Source: Effrenium voratum
Taxonomy: Eukaryota > Sar > Dinophyceae > Suessiales > Symbiodiniaceae
Length of the DNA stretch: 64,000 nucleotides
Direction of reading: 5' to 3'
Assembly: GCA_963377175.1 (NCBI GenBank)
Contig: CAUJNA010000476.1
Location: forward strand, 1-64,000
The position numbers and the translations under genes are program-made. Every line of letters starts with the position of its first letter. Within the stretch, counting starts at the first letter, position 1. The notes below the pieces were generated by a model. It had not been told where the DNA came from, searched no databases, and worked only from the letters and a program-made list of their open reading frames with translations. Shown piece by piece: positions 1 to 11,866 of this stretch.

Positions 1-179
1 AATCACCTTCAGAAGCTGCCGCAGCGGACAAAGCGATGGCTTGGGCTTCAGAGCCACTGCCACTCACGTGCGGCTCCTTGATTGAGGGTTGTGCGACTGC
101 ATGCCATTCTTCATTCGTTTCGCTTTCAACATGACTACTTGCTGAGGGCTTCATGGAGCACACGCTGCACGGCGACGGC

Positions 180-1850
180 GTGACGGGGCGGGCCAGTATT
201 TGGACCCAGGCCAATGCTCTTTTTTGCGCGTCTCATGAGTGTGCTTTGGCAGGTCTTGCTGAAGGTCGTGCTTGACACAGGCCCAGGCCCAAGCTTTTGA
301 GCTGTTCGGTTTTCTGATTGTTTGAAGTGCTTCATCTCACTGCAGACTACTTGGATCCAGGCCATTTTTCTTTCATCGTGGAGCGAGGTTTTCGCACGCT
401 TGCTGTGGCAGGCTTGGCGCTCTGCTTGCACTTTGCCCCGGTTTCTGCAGTGTTTTGAGGCGCTCGAATTCTCGACGCAGACTTCTTGGATCCAGGCCAA
501 TATTCCTTCATCGTGGAGCTAGGTTTTCGTATGCTTGCTTTGACTCTGCTTGCACTTTCCTCGGATGTCTTGCAGATTTTTGAGGCGCCTGCATTCTTGA
601 TGCAGACTACTTGGATCCAGGCCATGGTTCTTTCATCGTGGAGATAGGCTTTCGCGCTTGCTTTGGCAGGCTTGGCGCTCTACGTGTTTGCCCCGATTTC
701 TTGCAGTTTGAAGAGCGTGGGCATTCTAACCAGACTTCTTGGACCCAGGCCATTGTTCTTTCATCGCGGAGCTAGGTTTTTGCACGCTTGCTTTGGCAGG
801 CTTGGCACTTTGCTTGCCCCAATTTCTTGTAGTTTTTTGTGGCGCTTGCTTTCTCAATGCAGACTTCTCCGGATCCAGGCCATAGCTCTTTCATCGTGGA
901 GCTGGAGCTCGGTTTTAGTACGCTTTGGCAGGCTTGGCAGTTTGCTTGCACTTTGCTCAATTTCTGTTTTTTGTGGCGCTCACATTCTCAATGCAGATTT
1001 CTTGGATCCAGGCCATTGCGCTTTCATCGTGGAGCTGGAGCTCGGTTTTCGTACGCTTTGGCAGGCTTGGCACTTTGCTTGCACTTTGCTAAATTTCTTG
1101 CAGTTTTTTTGGTGGCGCTTACATTCTCAATGCAGACTTCTTGGATCCAGGCAATTGCTCTTTCATCGTGGACCTAGGTTTTCGCAGGCTTTGGCAGGCT
1201 TGGCACTTTGCTTGCATTCTGCCCCGATTTCTTGCAGTTTTTGAGGCGCCTACATTCTCAACGCCGACTTCTTGGATCCAGGCCATTGTTCTTTCGTCGC
1301 GGAGCTAGGTTTTCGTATGCTTGCTTTGGCAGGCTTGGCACTTTGCTTGCGCTTTACTTGGATCCAGGCCATTATTCTTTCACCGTGGAGCTAGGCTTTC
1401 CTACGCTTGCTTTGGCAGGCTTCGGCTTCAGCTTTCAATGTGGACTTGGGGCCGGTATTTGGAACCAGGCCATTGTTCTTTCCTCGTGGAGCTTTCGTAC
1501 GCTTGCTCTGACAGGCTTCAGCTTTCAATGTGGACTTGAGGCCACTGTTCTTTCACGGTGTTCTTTGTTTCGTGCATTCTGTGGCAGGCTTCAGCTTTCA
1601 ATGTGGGCTTGGAGCCGGTATTTGGAACCAGGCCATTGTTCTTTCCTCGTGGAGCTAGGTTTTCGTACGCTTGCTCTGGCAGGCTTCAGCTTTCAATGTG
1701 GGCTTGGGGCCGGCTTTGGAACCAGGCCATTGTTCTTTCACCGTGTTCTTTGTTTCGTGCATTCTGTGGCAGGCTTCAGCTTTCAATGTGGACTTGGGCC
1801 GGTATTTGGAACCAGGCCATTGTTCTTTCATGTTGAAATTTGTTTCGTGC
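180..1850. repeat. Degenerate satellite array with a GGATCCAGGCCA core
   Basis: About 14 diverged tandem units, spaced roughly 90 to 135 bases. Each carries a core close to GGATCCAGGCCATTGTTC followed by TTCATCGTGGAGCTAGG; cores lie near 190, 355, 489, 613, 749, 872, 1004, 1142, 1274, 1361, 1462, 1625, 1719 and 1809. From about 1440 the core changes to GGAACCAGG and the spacer becomes rich in TTTCAATGTGG, so at least two subfamilies exist. Open frames cross it in several frames because the repeat lacks stops; I do not call them genes. A stray relative occurs near 19140. Confidence 0.85.
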
Positions 1851-2560
1851 ATTGGCATTTTCAGGTCTGGCAGCTTCTGGCGACTTGCTGGAGCTTGCGC
1901 CCGACAGAGGCCTAAGCCTTTTATTGACTCAATGGGTTTGGGCCTGACACGTATTTTCTCATGTGTATGCCTGGGCAAGTCTGCCACGGTCGCAGTCAGG
2001 TTGCGCGCTTTGCTTGCGATTTTTTGTTGCTTGGAACCTTAACCTGGGTTTGGGGTTGATGCAGAATCTTGGAAACAAGGCCATTGTTCTAGTTGCTTCA
2101 GGGCGACCCAGTGGGTGGACTTGGCCATCGCTCCTGGCAGGAGCTTGAGAATTGAAAGTTGTTAAGCACGTGCAGCCTGCGCCAAGGCTTGGGCTGTTGG
2201 GATGATCTGCCTGAGCCGAAGCGCTTCCGCCTTGTTTTGCATTGCCGCGTGTGATTTGGATTTGGTTTGCTTGCCTTCGCAGGCTTTGCAGCGTGTTTTT
2301 GACTGTGGGTGCGGCCGCAAGGTGGCTCGTGCAGCGTGTGTGGTGAGTGTGCAGTCGAGCGATGGATCCGATGGACACTGCTATCTTCAGGATGGCCTTG
2401 GGAGAGGTGCGGGGCCCTGGGGAAGGGGAGGAGCCGGGCGGTTGGGAGGAAAGGGGGGGGCTGGCCGGGTTGAGGGCAAGGTAAGGGAGTGGAAGGGGGG
2501 AGGCGGGAGGAGGGAGGGGCGGGACGAAAGGGCAAGAAGAACATGACACCGAATCAGATG
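1851..2560. other. Unassigned DNA with a G-rich purine tract
   Basis: No gene is recognised. Bases 2400 to 2545 are strongly purine-biased on the plus strand, with runs of GGGAGG and GGAGGGG. This makes the minus-strand proline-rich ORFs there a composition artefact rather than evidence of a gene. Confidence 0.5.
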
Positions 2561-2923
2561 CCTTCTAAATCCTGATTCTCCAAATTGACAAGAAAAACAT
2601 GACGCAGAGTGAAACCATCATGTTCGAAAACACATATCCGAACCGAAACCGAATGGGCGGTGTGGCAGTATCACTTGGACAACTGTCCGGAGATCCAGGA
2701 TGAGTAGCTTGGCCACGAAAGGAGATCTCCTTGAGATTGAGATTGATTTGCAGCAAGCTTGAGATTGAGGCACATGCCGCGGCACTTCGAGGTGAATGAG
2801 GATGACCCAGCAGCTCGCGATTTTTTTGTGGCTTTGAACCATGTAGTCTTCAGCAAGGTGCTTGCGCAGCCTGGCTTGATTCAGTTGTGCAGCCTCTCGT
2901 GTTTGTTTTTTACTTGACGCTTT

Positions 2924-3256
2924 GTGCCTGCGGCTCTGAGGGATGCCTGCGACTGCTTGCTGCTGGAGATTCAGAAATGGGTCGGAGAGTTGGAAGCGGA
3001 GAAGAAGGATGTGGAGGCAGTTCTTCGGACTGTGAACAGTGAGTATTTCCGCGCTGAAGGACGATTCTACAGGTGCCGTTTGAAGTTCAGGCAGAAGGAT
3101 TACTATTGTCAGCTGAGCGGTCCAGCAGAGAACCTGTTTGTTTCCACGAACGGCAAGGTCGCCATCATGGCTTCGGGGATTTTCCTTCGAGATGCTGATG
3201 CGGAGGACGCCGCAAGGCCGCGAGTCGCGAGTGCGAGGGCTGCAAGGGGTTCCTGA
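2924..3256 (+). CDS. Possible exon, unknown protein
   Basis: An open frame of about 110 codons with balanced, amphipathic composition. It contains a helix rich in Glu and Lys (LEAEKKDVEAVL) and then YRCRLKFRQKDYYCQL. It has no ATG start, so if real it is an internal or terminal exon; the stop is TGA at about 3254. I recognise no family. A longer minus-strand ORF over the same bases (2618 to 3322) has a less protein-like composition. No neighbour suggests a role. Confidence 0.25.
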   Translation: MPAALRDACDCLLLEIQKWVGELEAEKKDVEAVLRTVNSEYFRAEGRFYRCRLKFRQKDYYCQLSGPAENLFVSTNGKVAIMASGIFLRDADAEDAARPRVASARAARGS

Positions 3257-3529
3257 GCCTGATGAAGAGGTGCCCACACGCTGTGTGAAAATGGCCTTGC
3301 CTTGCCTGCTCAATTGAATCAATTGTGGAGCTTGAAGTTGCAGGTTACAGGTTGAAATTTGCTTGAAGCGCTTGCCAGGGGCCCGGCCACCTGGTCACCT
3401 GGCGCTCTCCAGAGATGCGCAGTGCCACTAGCTCAGATGCTTCGCCGCGTGAGTCTTGCTTGCTCAAAAGTGAAGCTGCGCTTCAAGTTGAAACTTGCTC
3501 CGAGCGCATGCTACAGCTGGCAAAGTTGA

Positions 3530-3925
3530 GCATGGAATGGATTTCTTTTTAAACAAAAGTACTACGCCAAGTGCGCTCCCATGAGCTGGCAAAGTTGAGC
3601 GTGGGCGTGGATTTGTTTTTTAAACAAAAGTACTACGCAAAGTGCGCTCCCATGAGCTGGCAAAGTTGAGCGTGGGCGTGGAATGGACTTGGTTTTTAAA
3701 CAAAAGTACTACGCAACGTGCACTCCCATGAGCTGGCAAAGTTGAGCGTGGAATGGATTTGTTTTTTAGACAAAAGTACTACGCAAAGTGCGCTCCCATG
3801 AGCTGGCAAAGTTGAGCGTGGAATGGTTTTGTTTTTTTTTGACAAAGGTACTACGCAAAGTGCACTCCCATGAGCTGGCAAAGTTGAGCGTGGAATGGAT
3901 TTGCTTTTTTAGACAAAGGTACTAG
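3530..3925. repeat. Tandem repeat of about 65 bp, about six units
   Basis: Six units carry GAGCTGGCAAAGTTGAGCGT, then GGAATGG, a run of T, and ACAAAAGTACTACGCAAAGT with a CTCCCAT end. Units differ by small insertions (GGGCGTG in the second and third) and by the length of the T run. Minus-strand ORFs here are translated repeat. Confidence 0.9.
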
Positions 3926-4885
3926 CCTTTGAGTCTTCGCACACTACGCTTGCGCGCATAATCATAAGTTAAGATTTTCAAGTTGGAGATGCGGAAGCGC
4001 GATCAGTTGCAATTTGCAATCTGGAGATGATGGAGCACACTCTCTCGAATATTACTACTGCGCGTAAAATCGGTGATTTTCAAGCAGGGGCTGCGAGAGC
4101 GCACGTCGCGTGCGACCTTTGCGTGTAGAAACTTAAGGATGTTTCAGCCGGAGCCTTCTTGCGCAGCCAAACTGCGCACTAATTTGGACAAGTCATGCGC
4201 ATCACCCACGGCCCACGGCGCCAAGCGCAGTAGCATCAATGCACAACATCGCACGCGACAGAAACTGACACGAGAAATTGCGAAGCATGATGCTAAGCTT
4301 GCTGCTCACCAGAACTTGCAGAAGCTAGGCTAGGCTTGAGCAGGGGCATGGACGTGTTTACGCTTTGTTTCTCATAAGGTGGGACGTGTTTGTTCCTTTG
4401 CTTATCTAGTTTCCGAATGCGCTTTGCGGGGCTGGCTGGCTTCCTGGTGTTCAGGGCCTTGGGCTTAGACCTTGGTTTCAGACGGAAAACGAAAGCGAAT
4501 GTTACTGCTAAATCAGGGATTTTTGAGGAGGGCATTTTTTCAGTTTCAACAAATCACTTTTCAAAAAACACGCCTTGCTCTGCAATCTTTACTTTTAGTT
4601 TTGCCAGCTCTTTAGCACCAAGCCTCGTGGGACGTGTTGCGCGCCAGGAACCCAGAGCTCAGTGAGCTCAGAGCCGGGATGATGCCAGGGAGCCAAGCTG
4701 TGTCGTTGCAGCGTGTGATCTATTGTGCTTGGGTTCAAGCTTCGAGTGTCTCAGCCTTTCGGATGTCAAGCGCTAGCCTCTCATTTGTCAAACCGTCAAA
4801 CCAGTTGTCAAGCATCTAGCCTCTCAAATGTTTGAGCCCATCATTTAATGTTGCAATAACCGCGCCAAAAACGAGGCAATGGAGT
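3926..4885. other. Spacer upstream of the long ORF
   Basis: Nothing recognised. Short ORFs occur on both strands without domain signals. If the ORF downstream has a 5' exon or promoter it lies here, but nothing in the sequence fixes it. Confidence 0.4.
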
Positions 4886-7800
4886 ATGGGTCCGGTCCGC
4901 TTGCAAGCTCCACAAGCGTTTGCAGCGCTCGTGTGCTCTCGTCCTTTGCAGTCCCGGCGGCGAGCACGCAGGCAGAACCAAGCGTGGCTGGCCAAGGTTG
5001 CTGAAAGATTGCAAACCGACTTTCGTGATGTGTGCATGGACGGGAGGTGCGTTGTGTACAGCCTTGCAGTGCTTCGACTTTGTCCATCTGGAACCTGTCA
5101 GTGTCACCATCTAGTGGAAGATGATTTTTTGTGGCAACAAGTGGAGGGCAACTCTTGGCAGAGAGCTCAGTTTGATATTCTTGCAATGTTGCCACTGCAG
5201 CAGCACGACATGGTGTGCTTGTCGCATAGCGCCCTGGCGTTTTTTCCATTGGCTGAGAGAACGAGCGCCTGGGCGCAAGCTGTTGGAGCTGATTTTTTGC
5301 AGGGCTGCCTTGACTCCGGCCTCCTTCCTCAGAAGCATGGCCTGTTCGTGCGCTTCGCTTGCAGCCTTGAACGGGCCCTCGCAATGCTAGTGTCTGCCAA
5401 GAAGGTGCAGTTTGTTGGAATATGCCTGAAGAGGCGATATCCACGTCGGTTTCCGCAAGCTGAGTGGATCAAGGTGCTGAAGAAGCGCAGCCAGAGCTTG
5501 CAGGACGCTGTTAACAAACAAGGCAGCAAGGCAAATGTCGCGGAGCACACAGCCATGCTGAACTCTCAGGCCTTCAGCTCTGTTGCCGAGGTGCTTACCA
5601 AATGTGAAAATGGGCAGCGCCCAGCCGATCAAGTTGATGAGGTCTGCAACGAAGACGAAGACTTTGAGCATGAGTTGGCCATGTGCAGAGCTTGGGCGAG
5701 CCAGATGGCGAGTCTTTTTCATCCCTGGCAGATGGAAGCAGCGCGGGTGGAGCGAAGCAAGGTCAACAAGACTTTGCTTGGCGCAGGTGAACAATCTTCT
5801 CACCTTTGTTGGCACGGCCCCAACGCGCGATTCACAAGCTGGTTTGTTCTTCAATGCGTTTTGCTTAGCTTAGAGTTGAAGAACGCCGACCATCTGCAGG
5901 CAGTGCTGAAGCGGTCTATCATGGTGGCTTTTCCCAGTCAAGTGGCGTATGCGCTTGTGCGCGCAATCGAGGACATGCCAATGCCGCACGCGTCTTCTGT
6001 GTCTCGATGGAGGTTGCAGGTCGATAGTGCCTTTTTCCTGCTGCAGAGAGCCATGTTTTGTCTCAAGCTTGGCCTTGCAGTCCCGTCAGTGTGCAAATCT
6101 TGCTTCGACCCCGACCAAACAGCACTGCGTGATTTCCACTTGTATTTGGTCACTGACAGCTCTCCTCAAGGTGGGAGAGATTGGCTGATAACAGAGGTAC
6201 ACATTGTTGGAGCCAACGACTTGGCCCCTGATTGCGCGTTGCAGCTTTTTTTGGAACAGTTTGAGGCGCGACGGCTTCGTGAGACATCCACTGACGTCAA
6301 TGCTGAAGCTAGAATGTTGGAGACGTTGCAAAGCATTCAGGATAAGCTGCGGACAGGGTTTGATGTTCAGTTGGCAGCGCCTGCAGGCCTTGGCTTCCAG
6401 CGCACCAACACGCACCACAAGTTTCAAGCCTTGGCCCACCAGATGTTCCTTTTGGCTGGCGATGCAACGCCCGCCTTTGCAGAGCGGGTCTTTTCTGTTA
6501 CCACTGACTTTGGAACTGAAAGCGGCCTGAGCAGGCAGCGTGCCCCACTATTTGCAGTGTTGCCTTATGCTGCGCTTGACGGCGAGCTTGCGGAGCACGG
6601 GGATGCACGATGCTTTACTTTGCAAAAATCATGGCAGGTCCCTGGAGTTTTGCACATATGCCACAATGTTTGCCATGATGTTACAGATTCTATGGAGCAC
6701 TTTGAGGAGTTCAAGGCTCACATGTGCGCGCTGGCAGCTGTACTCTCAGACAAGATCCTCAGGCAGGGGATGCAGGCGCTTCTGTTCAGTAGCGGCCCAG
6801 CAAGCGTTCATTACGCCAAGTTTGCTGCTTTTGGTGAACGCATTCTGGATCACAGATGGCAGTCTGTTTCCATATTCCTTCGAGAGTTTGAGCCGCTGGA
6901 GCAACCTCTCCGTGAATATTGGAATCTTGAGGCTATGAACAGACGGGGCCGTGGGAGTGATGGTCAGTCTGCAAAACGTCTTCACGCGTTTGACGCTGCT
7001 ATGACATGCCAAGAGCTGTGGCCGTACTTGCAGATGCTGAGGGCCTTGTTCCAGGTTGTGGACGCAATCTCAGAGTGGGCGCAGGCTTGTGCCTGCCATT
7101 GGCAAAGGCGCGTCGAGAGGGTGTTGTCCCAGGCTTGCCCCCTTCGAGGCCGCCGGGCCCCAGAGCTCGCCTGTGGCGAGATCAGCAGTTTTCTGGACGA
7201 GTTGAAGAACGAGTTCAGTGGCGCTTGGCTCGCTTCACCTCAGTGCACTGCCGATTGGTCCCAAGGGCTTCAGAGAATGCAGTTTCTACTTGAGTTGAAG
7301 TTTGGGTTCTGGACGACGCTCCCTCACGCGCTGGCTGGGTTGTGCCACCCCTGCGATGACAAGGCGCGCCTCTGTGCCCGCAATGTCCTCGCTCAGTGGC
7401 AGTGTTTGAAGGAAAGCGGCAGTGAGTGTTTGCACGCATCTCGGTTTTCACTTTGCAGGAAGCTCCTTGATGCAGGAGAGTTGCGGGAGCTTACGCTGCG
7501 CTTCATGCGTGGTGAATTGAGTCGCACTGATGCAGACATGGCAGAGTGGCGCAAGGCCCTGGCTCCAGTCTCCTTTATTCCAATTGTGGAAAGAAGCGTC
7601 GAAGGCAGGCACGCTCAGATACACCGAATTGTAGCTCGAGCTCCAAACCACTCTGGAGCCTTGCTATCTTTGTCTCTGCGGACGCCTCTATTGCTAAATC
7701 CTTTGCAGTGTGACAGCAGTCGGCTTGGCGCTGATGCTGGTGTACTATCCAAAGTGGCTACGATTTTGGCGCAGTGCAGAGACGCAAAATGGCTTTTGAA

Positions 7801-8470
7801 GCATTTGGGCTTGCTGGGCCACCCTGCAGTTGGTGAGGCAAAGAAGGCCACCTTTCCCGTGGCAGACAAAATTGTGTACAGGTGTGACCGCCAAACCCAG
7901 TTTCGGAACTTTGAAGACATGTTTTCCTTGACCAGCTTCAGCAAAAAGAAGCCTCAGCTGGCGCTTGCAGATGCGGACCACATTACGCAGCACTTCGCCT
8001 TGGAGCACTGGAGGCAAACCGGATCCAGCGCAACTGCGCTCTACTATGCAGCCCTTGTGCCTCTCGCAGACACCGATGCCCGCTATGACAGTGACAGTGA
8101 TTTGTTCAGGCTCATGCAAGATGTTTTGGCTGCGCCATCTTTGAGCACGAGCCCTTCGCTGGCTTTGGCGGTGGACGATGCTGGATTCCAGTTCCAGATC
8201 ACTGAAGATGAGACTGCCGGTTTGACCAGGTCAGGAGCTGCGCAGGTGGCCATAGTCCCCGAAGATGGCTTGTCTAGGTGCACACTCTTCAGAGTGAACC
8301 ACTGGTATCCTTCGCGAATGAAACAAGTTCAAGGCAACTTCCAGGCTTCGCTTTGCGCGAAGGATGTGGCGGTGAGTTTGTACGCAATAGCGGAGCTGGA
8401 TTCAGACACTCAGGCGCTTCGCACAACTGGGGTGCCAGAAGGTTGCAGGGCTGAGCTGAGCAGCAGTTCT
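4886..8470 (+). CDS. Large transposase-like protein (candidate DDE, hAT-like layout)
   Basis: The frame is open from about 4832 to 8542; the first ATG is at 4886, giving about 1,190 residues before a likely donor near 8470. Seen: LVTDSSPQGG near residue 430, TTDFGTESG near residue 545, then HICHNVCHDV, later HRWQSVSIFLREF, a long helical stretch, and IVERSVEGRHAQIHR near residue 905. Known: hAT-type transposases place Asp, Asp, a Cys/His motif, an RW motif in a helical insertion and a late Glu in this order. Inferred: a catalytic RNase H-like transposase of a family I cannot name. It could also be a domesticated or unrelated RNase H-fold protein. The upstream frame is open to 4832 without ATG, so a spliced 5' exon is possible. 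Confidence 0.45.
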
Positions 8471-8543
8471 GGTTCGCTTGTTTTCTTTGTTAGTTTGTTG
8501 TGCCGTTTGTTCGCCCACAAATTTCAGATTCGGCTTTGTTAGG

Positions 8544-8691
8544 CAAGTCCGGGACTGCAGCCACGGCTGTGGCATTGGTGAATGAAGCTTTATTTCGGGA
8601 CAAGGTGTTTGTGTTCGCCACTGACCCGGAGCCCACCTTTGCGCTGCGAGGAAATTGGCCAGCAAAGTGGTCCGAGGCAGTTTCCAGGCTG
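8544..8691 (+). CDS. Probable next exon of the transposase-like gene
   Basis: After a T-rich intron-like stretch ending TTTGTTAG at 8543, a frame opens that encodes GKSGTAATAV, then ALFRDKVFVFATDPEPTF. It runs to a GTGAGC donor-like site near 8692. The composition matches the flanking coding DNA. The order on the strand and the short gaps suggest it belongs with the large upstream ORF, but the joins are inferred. Confidence 0.35.
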
Positions 8692-8764
8692 TGAGCAGCA
8701 AAAGCTTTGCCGGACTCGAAAGAAGCCCACAAAGTTCAAGGCAGCGTGTCTGGCCAAGCAGAAA

Positions 8765-9513
8765 GGCTGATACTGGCAGAGATGGAAAGGGAAGGGCTTG
8801 CAAAGGAAGATTTTGCAGAAGAGACAGCTGCCACCAGCAGCAACTGGCGCCTAACTCCCAAGGCTGTGGAGCAATCTCAGCAGTTGTTCACGCTCCGAAG
8901 TCCATGCTCTGTTTTGGCCCACAGGAATTTGCCAGAGAAGCTTGAGTGGACCCGCTTCGAAATTGCCCAGCACTTGAAGAGCAAGGGATGGGCGTCCGTG
9001 AGCATTCGGAAGATTCCACCAAGGTTGAGGTCAGATTTGTCTTTGCATGTGGAGGATGTGGGCGAGGGCCATATCCTTTCAGAGTTTGGGCCTCCTCACA
9101 AAATGTGGGTGTACAAGGCTGGCGTACCAAGTCACGCTTATTTGTCAGCCATGCTGGCTGTTGAGCTGAGGCGTGATATGCTATTGGCGTGCGGAATCCA
9201 GGCCCTGCCGCACACGCAAACTGAACAGTTTTTCAAAATTTTTGCAGAGGCAGCGTGGGAGAAGAGACCGCTGGACGATTTCTTGCGCATGCAGGACGAC
9301 CAGCAGCCAGCAAGGCCAGCGAATGCCAACGTTTTGCCCGACCCGGAAGCTTGTTCTGATGCTGATGGCAACTCCGAAAACTTGGACCCAGAGATTGCAG
9401 AGTTTGAGAACTCGTTGGAAGCAGAGTTGGAAAAGTTGTTGGCGGAAGAGGAGGCTGAGGAAGCGCGTGCAGAACATCCCGATGCGCCGGCCGCAGAAGC
9501 AAGTGCTCATTAA
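8765..9513 (+). CDS. Probable exon: acidic C-terminal part, unknown protein
   Basis: A 240 to 268 codon frame, open from 8707, with a likely acceptor near 8761 to 8767. It encodes a protein-like segment (LEWTRFEIAQHLKSKGW, then FGPPHKMWVYKAG) that ends in a strongly acidic Glu/Ala coiled tail and a TAA at about 9511. No family is recognised. It lies about 220 bases after the large ORF on the same strand and probably belongs to the same transcript, either as its C-terminus or as a short gene of the same unit. Confidence 0.4.
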
Positions 9514-9531
9514 AGGCAGAGGTTTCAGGTG

Positions 9532-9776
9532 AAGTCGCAGGTGGCAGCCGTGATGCAAGAGACAGCGCGGGGGAGGATGTGGGCCCTGATACGGCTGCGA
9601 CAAAGCGCGTGGTCAGAGAAAAGACTCACATGTGGGGGCCATTCCGAATCACCCACAAAATTACGAAGGCTGGGAAGGAAAGCTGGCAGGCCATTTGCTT
9701 GGCGCACAGAGACGAGAGCGCGCGCTGCACAAAGAGTTTGTCCTTTGTTGCAGCCACAGAGGAGCTGCCCAATTGA
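9532..9776 (+). CDS. Possible exon with a WGPFRITHK / CTKS segment
   Basis: After GGTTTCAG at 9524 to 9531 a frame encodes THMWGPFRITHKITKAG, then WQAICLAHRDE and CTKSLSF, stopping near 9776. The spaced Trp, Cys and His residues look like a small structural or zinc-binding module rather than random translation. No ATG is near, so it would be an exon continuing the gene upstream. Function is unknown. Confidence 0.35.
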
Positions 9777-9910
9777 TATTAACCAGACAGTTTTTCTGCA
9801 AGTGGCTTTGCTTTCTTGTTGGTTTATGTTGTAGGTCACCACCCTTTTTGTTTTTGCTTGAATGCCATCCTCTGAGGATTACTTTGCGCAGAATACATCA
9901 TTGGTGCAAC

Positions 9911-10195
9911 ATGGCAACATCCTACGATTCGAAGAGCGCCCACCAATCTTTCAACGCGTTGGAGAGCACTTTGCCCAGCGAGGAGGCTGTCAACCGCCAG
10001 CGGCCTGCAGATGACGAAGTGCCAGAGCCAGCTAGGAAGAGACCTGCAAAGGGGAAACCTTCAAAGGCTGGAGCAAAGGCAAAGGTTGCGCCTGCAGCAA
10101 AGGCCTCCTGCTGCTGCGAAAGCAGCAGCAGCAGTAGTAGCAGTGAGAGCAGCAGCAACAGCTGTTCCGAGAGTTCCACAAGCGATTCAGAATGA
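9911..10195 (+). CDS. Small basic protein with a polyserine tail
   Basis: It starts at ATG 9911 and ends in TGA at 10195, 94 residues. The middle is Lys/Ala/Pro-rich (RKRPAKGKPSKAGAKAKV), followed by three cysteines and a serine run of AGC/AGT codons (about 10125 to 10190) mixed with Glu. This resembles low-complexity nuclear basic proteins, but no domain is present. The AGC repeat may have expanded by slippage. It may be a separate gene or the last exon of the unit upstream. Confidence 0.4.
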   Translation: MATSYDSKSAHQSFNALESTLPSEEAVNRQRPADDEVPEPARKRPAKGKPSKAGAKAKVAPAAKASCCCESSSSSSSSESSSNSCSESSTSDSE

Positions 10196-10487
10196 AGCTG
10201 CGCCCGGCCCAGCAAAAAGAGCCAGACCGTTCCATTTCGGTGCTTGATTTACTTCAGATGGGTCATAACCTATGCCTCCATTTTGAAGCATTTTGGAGCG
10301 GATGAGTGTTTTTCAGCACGTCAGCCAAGGGCCTTTGCCAGGGGTTCCGGAACCCCCATTTCATGAACTGAGGCAGCTTTCTCCCCCAGATTTCCTGTAC
10401 TTAGGATTTTTTGGGGGTTCTGGCTCTGCGTTTGGGTTTTCTTTGCGTTCCAGAAACTCAATTTGCGCAAAACCAGTTGGGTGCAAA

Positions 10488-10710
10488 CTTCCCCGGAACC
10501 CCCCGGAACTTCCCCCGGAACCCCCCGATTCTCCCCGGAACTTCCCCGGAACTTGTGAAAATCTGTCCTGGAGAAAGTGGTTCCCTTTCTAAAATGCTCT
10601 TTGGGCCAAGCTCCCCCCCAGGAGCCAGGAAATCCGGCAGGTTCTGAAACCTGCAGAAACACCTCAAATCCCCCGGAACTACTGGTTTCCCCGGAACTCC
10701 CCGGAACTTT
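10488..10710. repeat. C-rich repeats of CCCCGGAAC
   Basis: Many short copies of CCCCGGAACTT and CCCCCCGGAAC, dense between 10488 and 10560 and again at 10670 to 10710, with stragglers near 10830 to 10850. The minus-strand ORFs here are translated repeat rich in Gly, Ser and Pro. Confidence 0.75.
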
Positions 10711-11120
10711 TGTCCGCAAGTGGCAGTCCGCAAGTTGCGCCCTGCCGTTGTGGTCGGTCCTGAGGCATCCGCACCCTTTGCGGCAGAGACAAGGCCGCGG
10801 TGGCAGTTTCCCAGCCAGAGTCCAGAGCTCCCCGGAATTGGCCCGGAATTGTCAGGCCAGAGCTTCTGGCTCCAGCCGGAAGATCCAAGGCCTTCGAAGT
10901 TGGTTGAGTGTGCTTGTGCTTCTGCAGTTTGCTGTGCCAGGCAACCGGCCAGCCACAAGCGCCTTCTGGAGCCAAGGTTTGGCCCTCAGGTCTGTTCCAT
11001 GTCCGCACCAAACTTGCCTGTCAAAGAGGTGATGATTTCTTGCAAGAGCTTTGGCCTTGGCCTTTGGTTGCAAAGCTTGGCTCGAGGCATTTCTGGAAGC
11101 TGCAAAATATTCTGTTGGCG

Positions 11121-11582
11121 ATGGTGGCCATGTGCTTTCAGTGGATCCTGGCAGGCTCCTATTTTCCGGAAGAGGTGTTCGTGGCAGCGGCTTGCGTTGC
11201 TTTGGCTGTTGGTTTGGGAAGCTGTGCAAGCTTGTGGACTTGCAGCAGACGCGTGCCAGGGCAGCCTCAGCAAGCTCGTCGTTCTCTGTGGCAGCCTGAA
11301 AGTCCTGAGACTGATGGCCAATGCCTGCAGTGTTTGTGCGCTGAACAGCGCGTGCGAGAGTTGGAGAAGGAGATCAAGGAGTTGCGTGCTCGGCGCAAAA
11401 CCAGTGCTTTTCCGGAAAGCAATGCGAGCCACAGCAGCTTGCCCCAGGAGGTGTTTGTGGCAGCCCAGCAAAGCAGAGGGCCGCGTCATGTCTTTCATGT
11501 AGGCTGCCATCACCTGAGACGAGCCGATGTTGATTTCAAGCGCTTTGTGCCTTGCAAGGAGTGCGTTCGAAACTCAATTTAA
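11121..11582 (+). CDS. Membrane/coiled-coil protein with a C-terminal Cys-His module
   Basis: The frame is open from 10908; the first ATG that makes sense is 11121, giving 153 residues ending in TAA at 11582. Seen in order: a hydrophobic N-terminus including VFVAAACVALAVGLGSCASL, a likely membrane span; a coiled coil (QRVRELEKEIKELRARR); then EVFVAAQQ, a gap, FHVGCHHLRR, a gap, and FVPCKEC. The final Cys-His-His-Cys-Cys spacing suggests metal binding. I know no family name. It lies on the same strand as the transposase-like ORFs and may be part of that unit. Confidence 0.4.
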   Translation: MVAMCFQWILAGSYFPEEVFVAAACVALAVGLGSCASLWTCSRRVPGQPQQARRSLWQPESPETDGQCLQCLCAEQRVRELEKEIKELRARRKTSAFPESNASHSSLPQEVFVAAQQSRGPRHVFHVGCHHLRRADVDFKRFVPCKECVRNSI

Positions 11583-11866
11583 TTCAGACGAGCCACTCGG
11601 CCACTCTTAGGGTTTGGGGACTGGGGATGCGCTGTTGTAAAAAAGTTCGGTTGGCAAGCTTGAGTCCGTTTGCGATTGATTGAGATCTGCACGTGCAGAC
11701 TTGGCTTCTTTTGTCCTGTGTGCGGAGGTAGAGTGAGAGTGCCTGGTGGCTTCTGCGGGAGGCTCGCTGTCGATTGCTTGGTGTGGTTGATTGACTTTGT
11801 CAGCAGATGTGATTGCATTGCACCACATGTCACATGGCTGACATGGCTCATTTAGCGTGATTCCCC

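Noticed and set aside
10321..11000. Minus-strand Gly/Ser/Pro ORFs over the CCGGAAC repeats
   Set aside because: Composition follows the repeat; no start context or domain.
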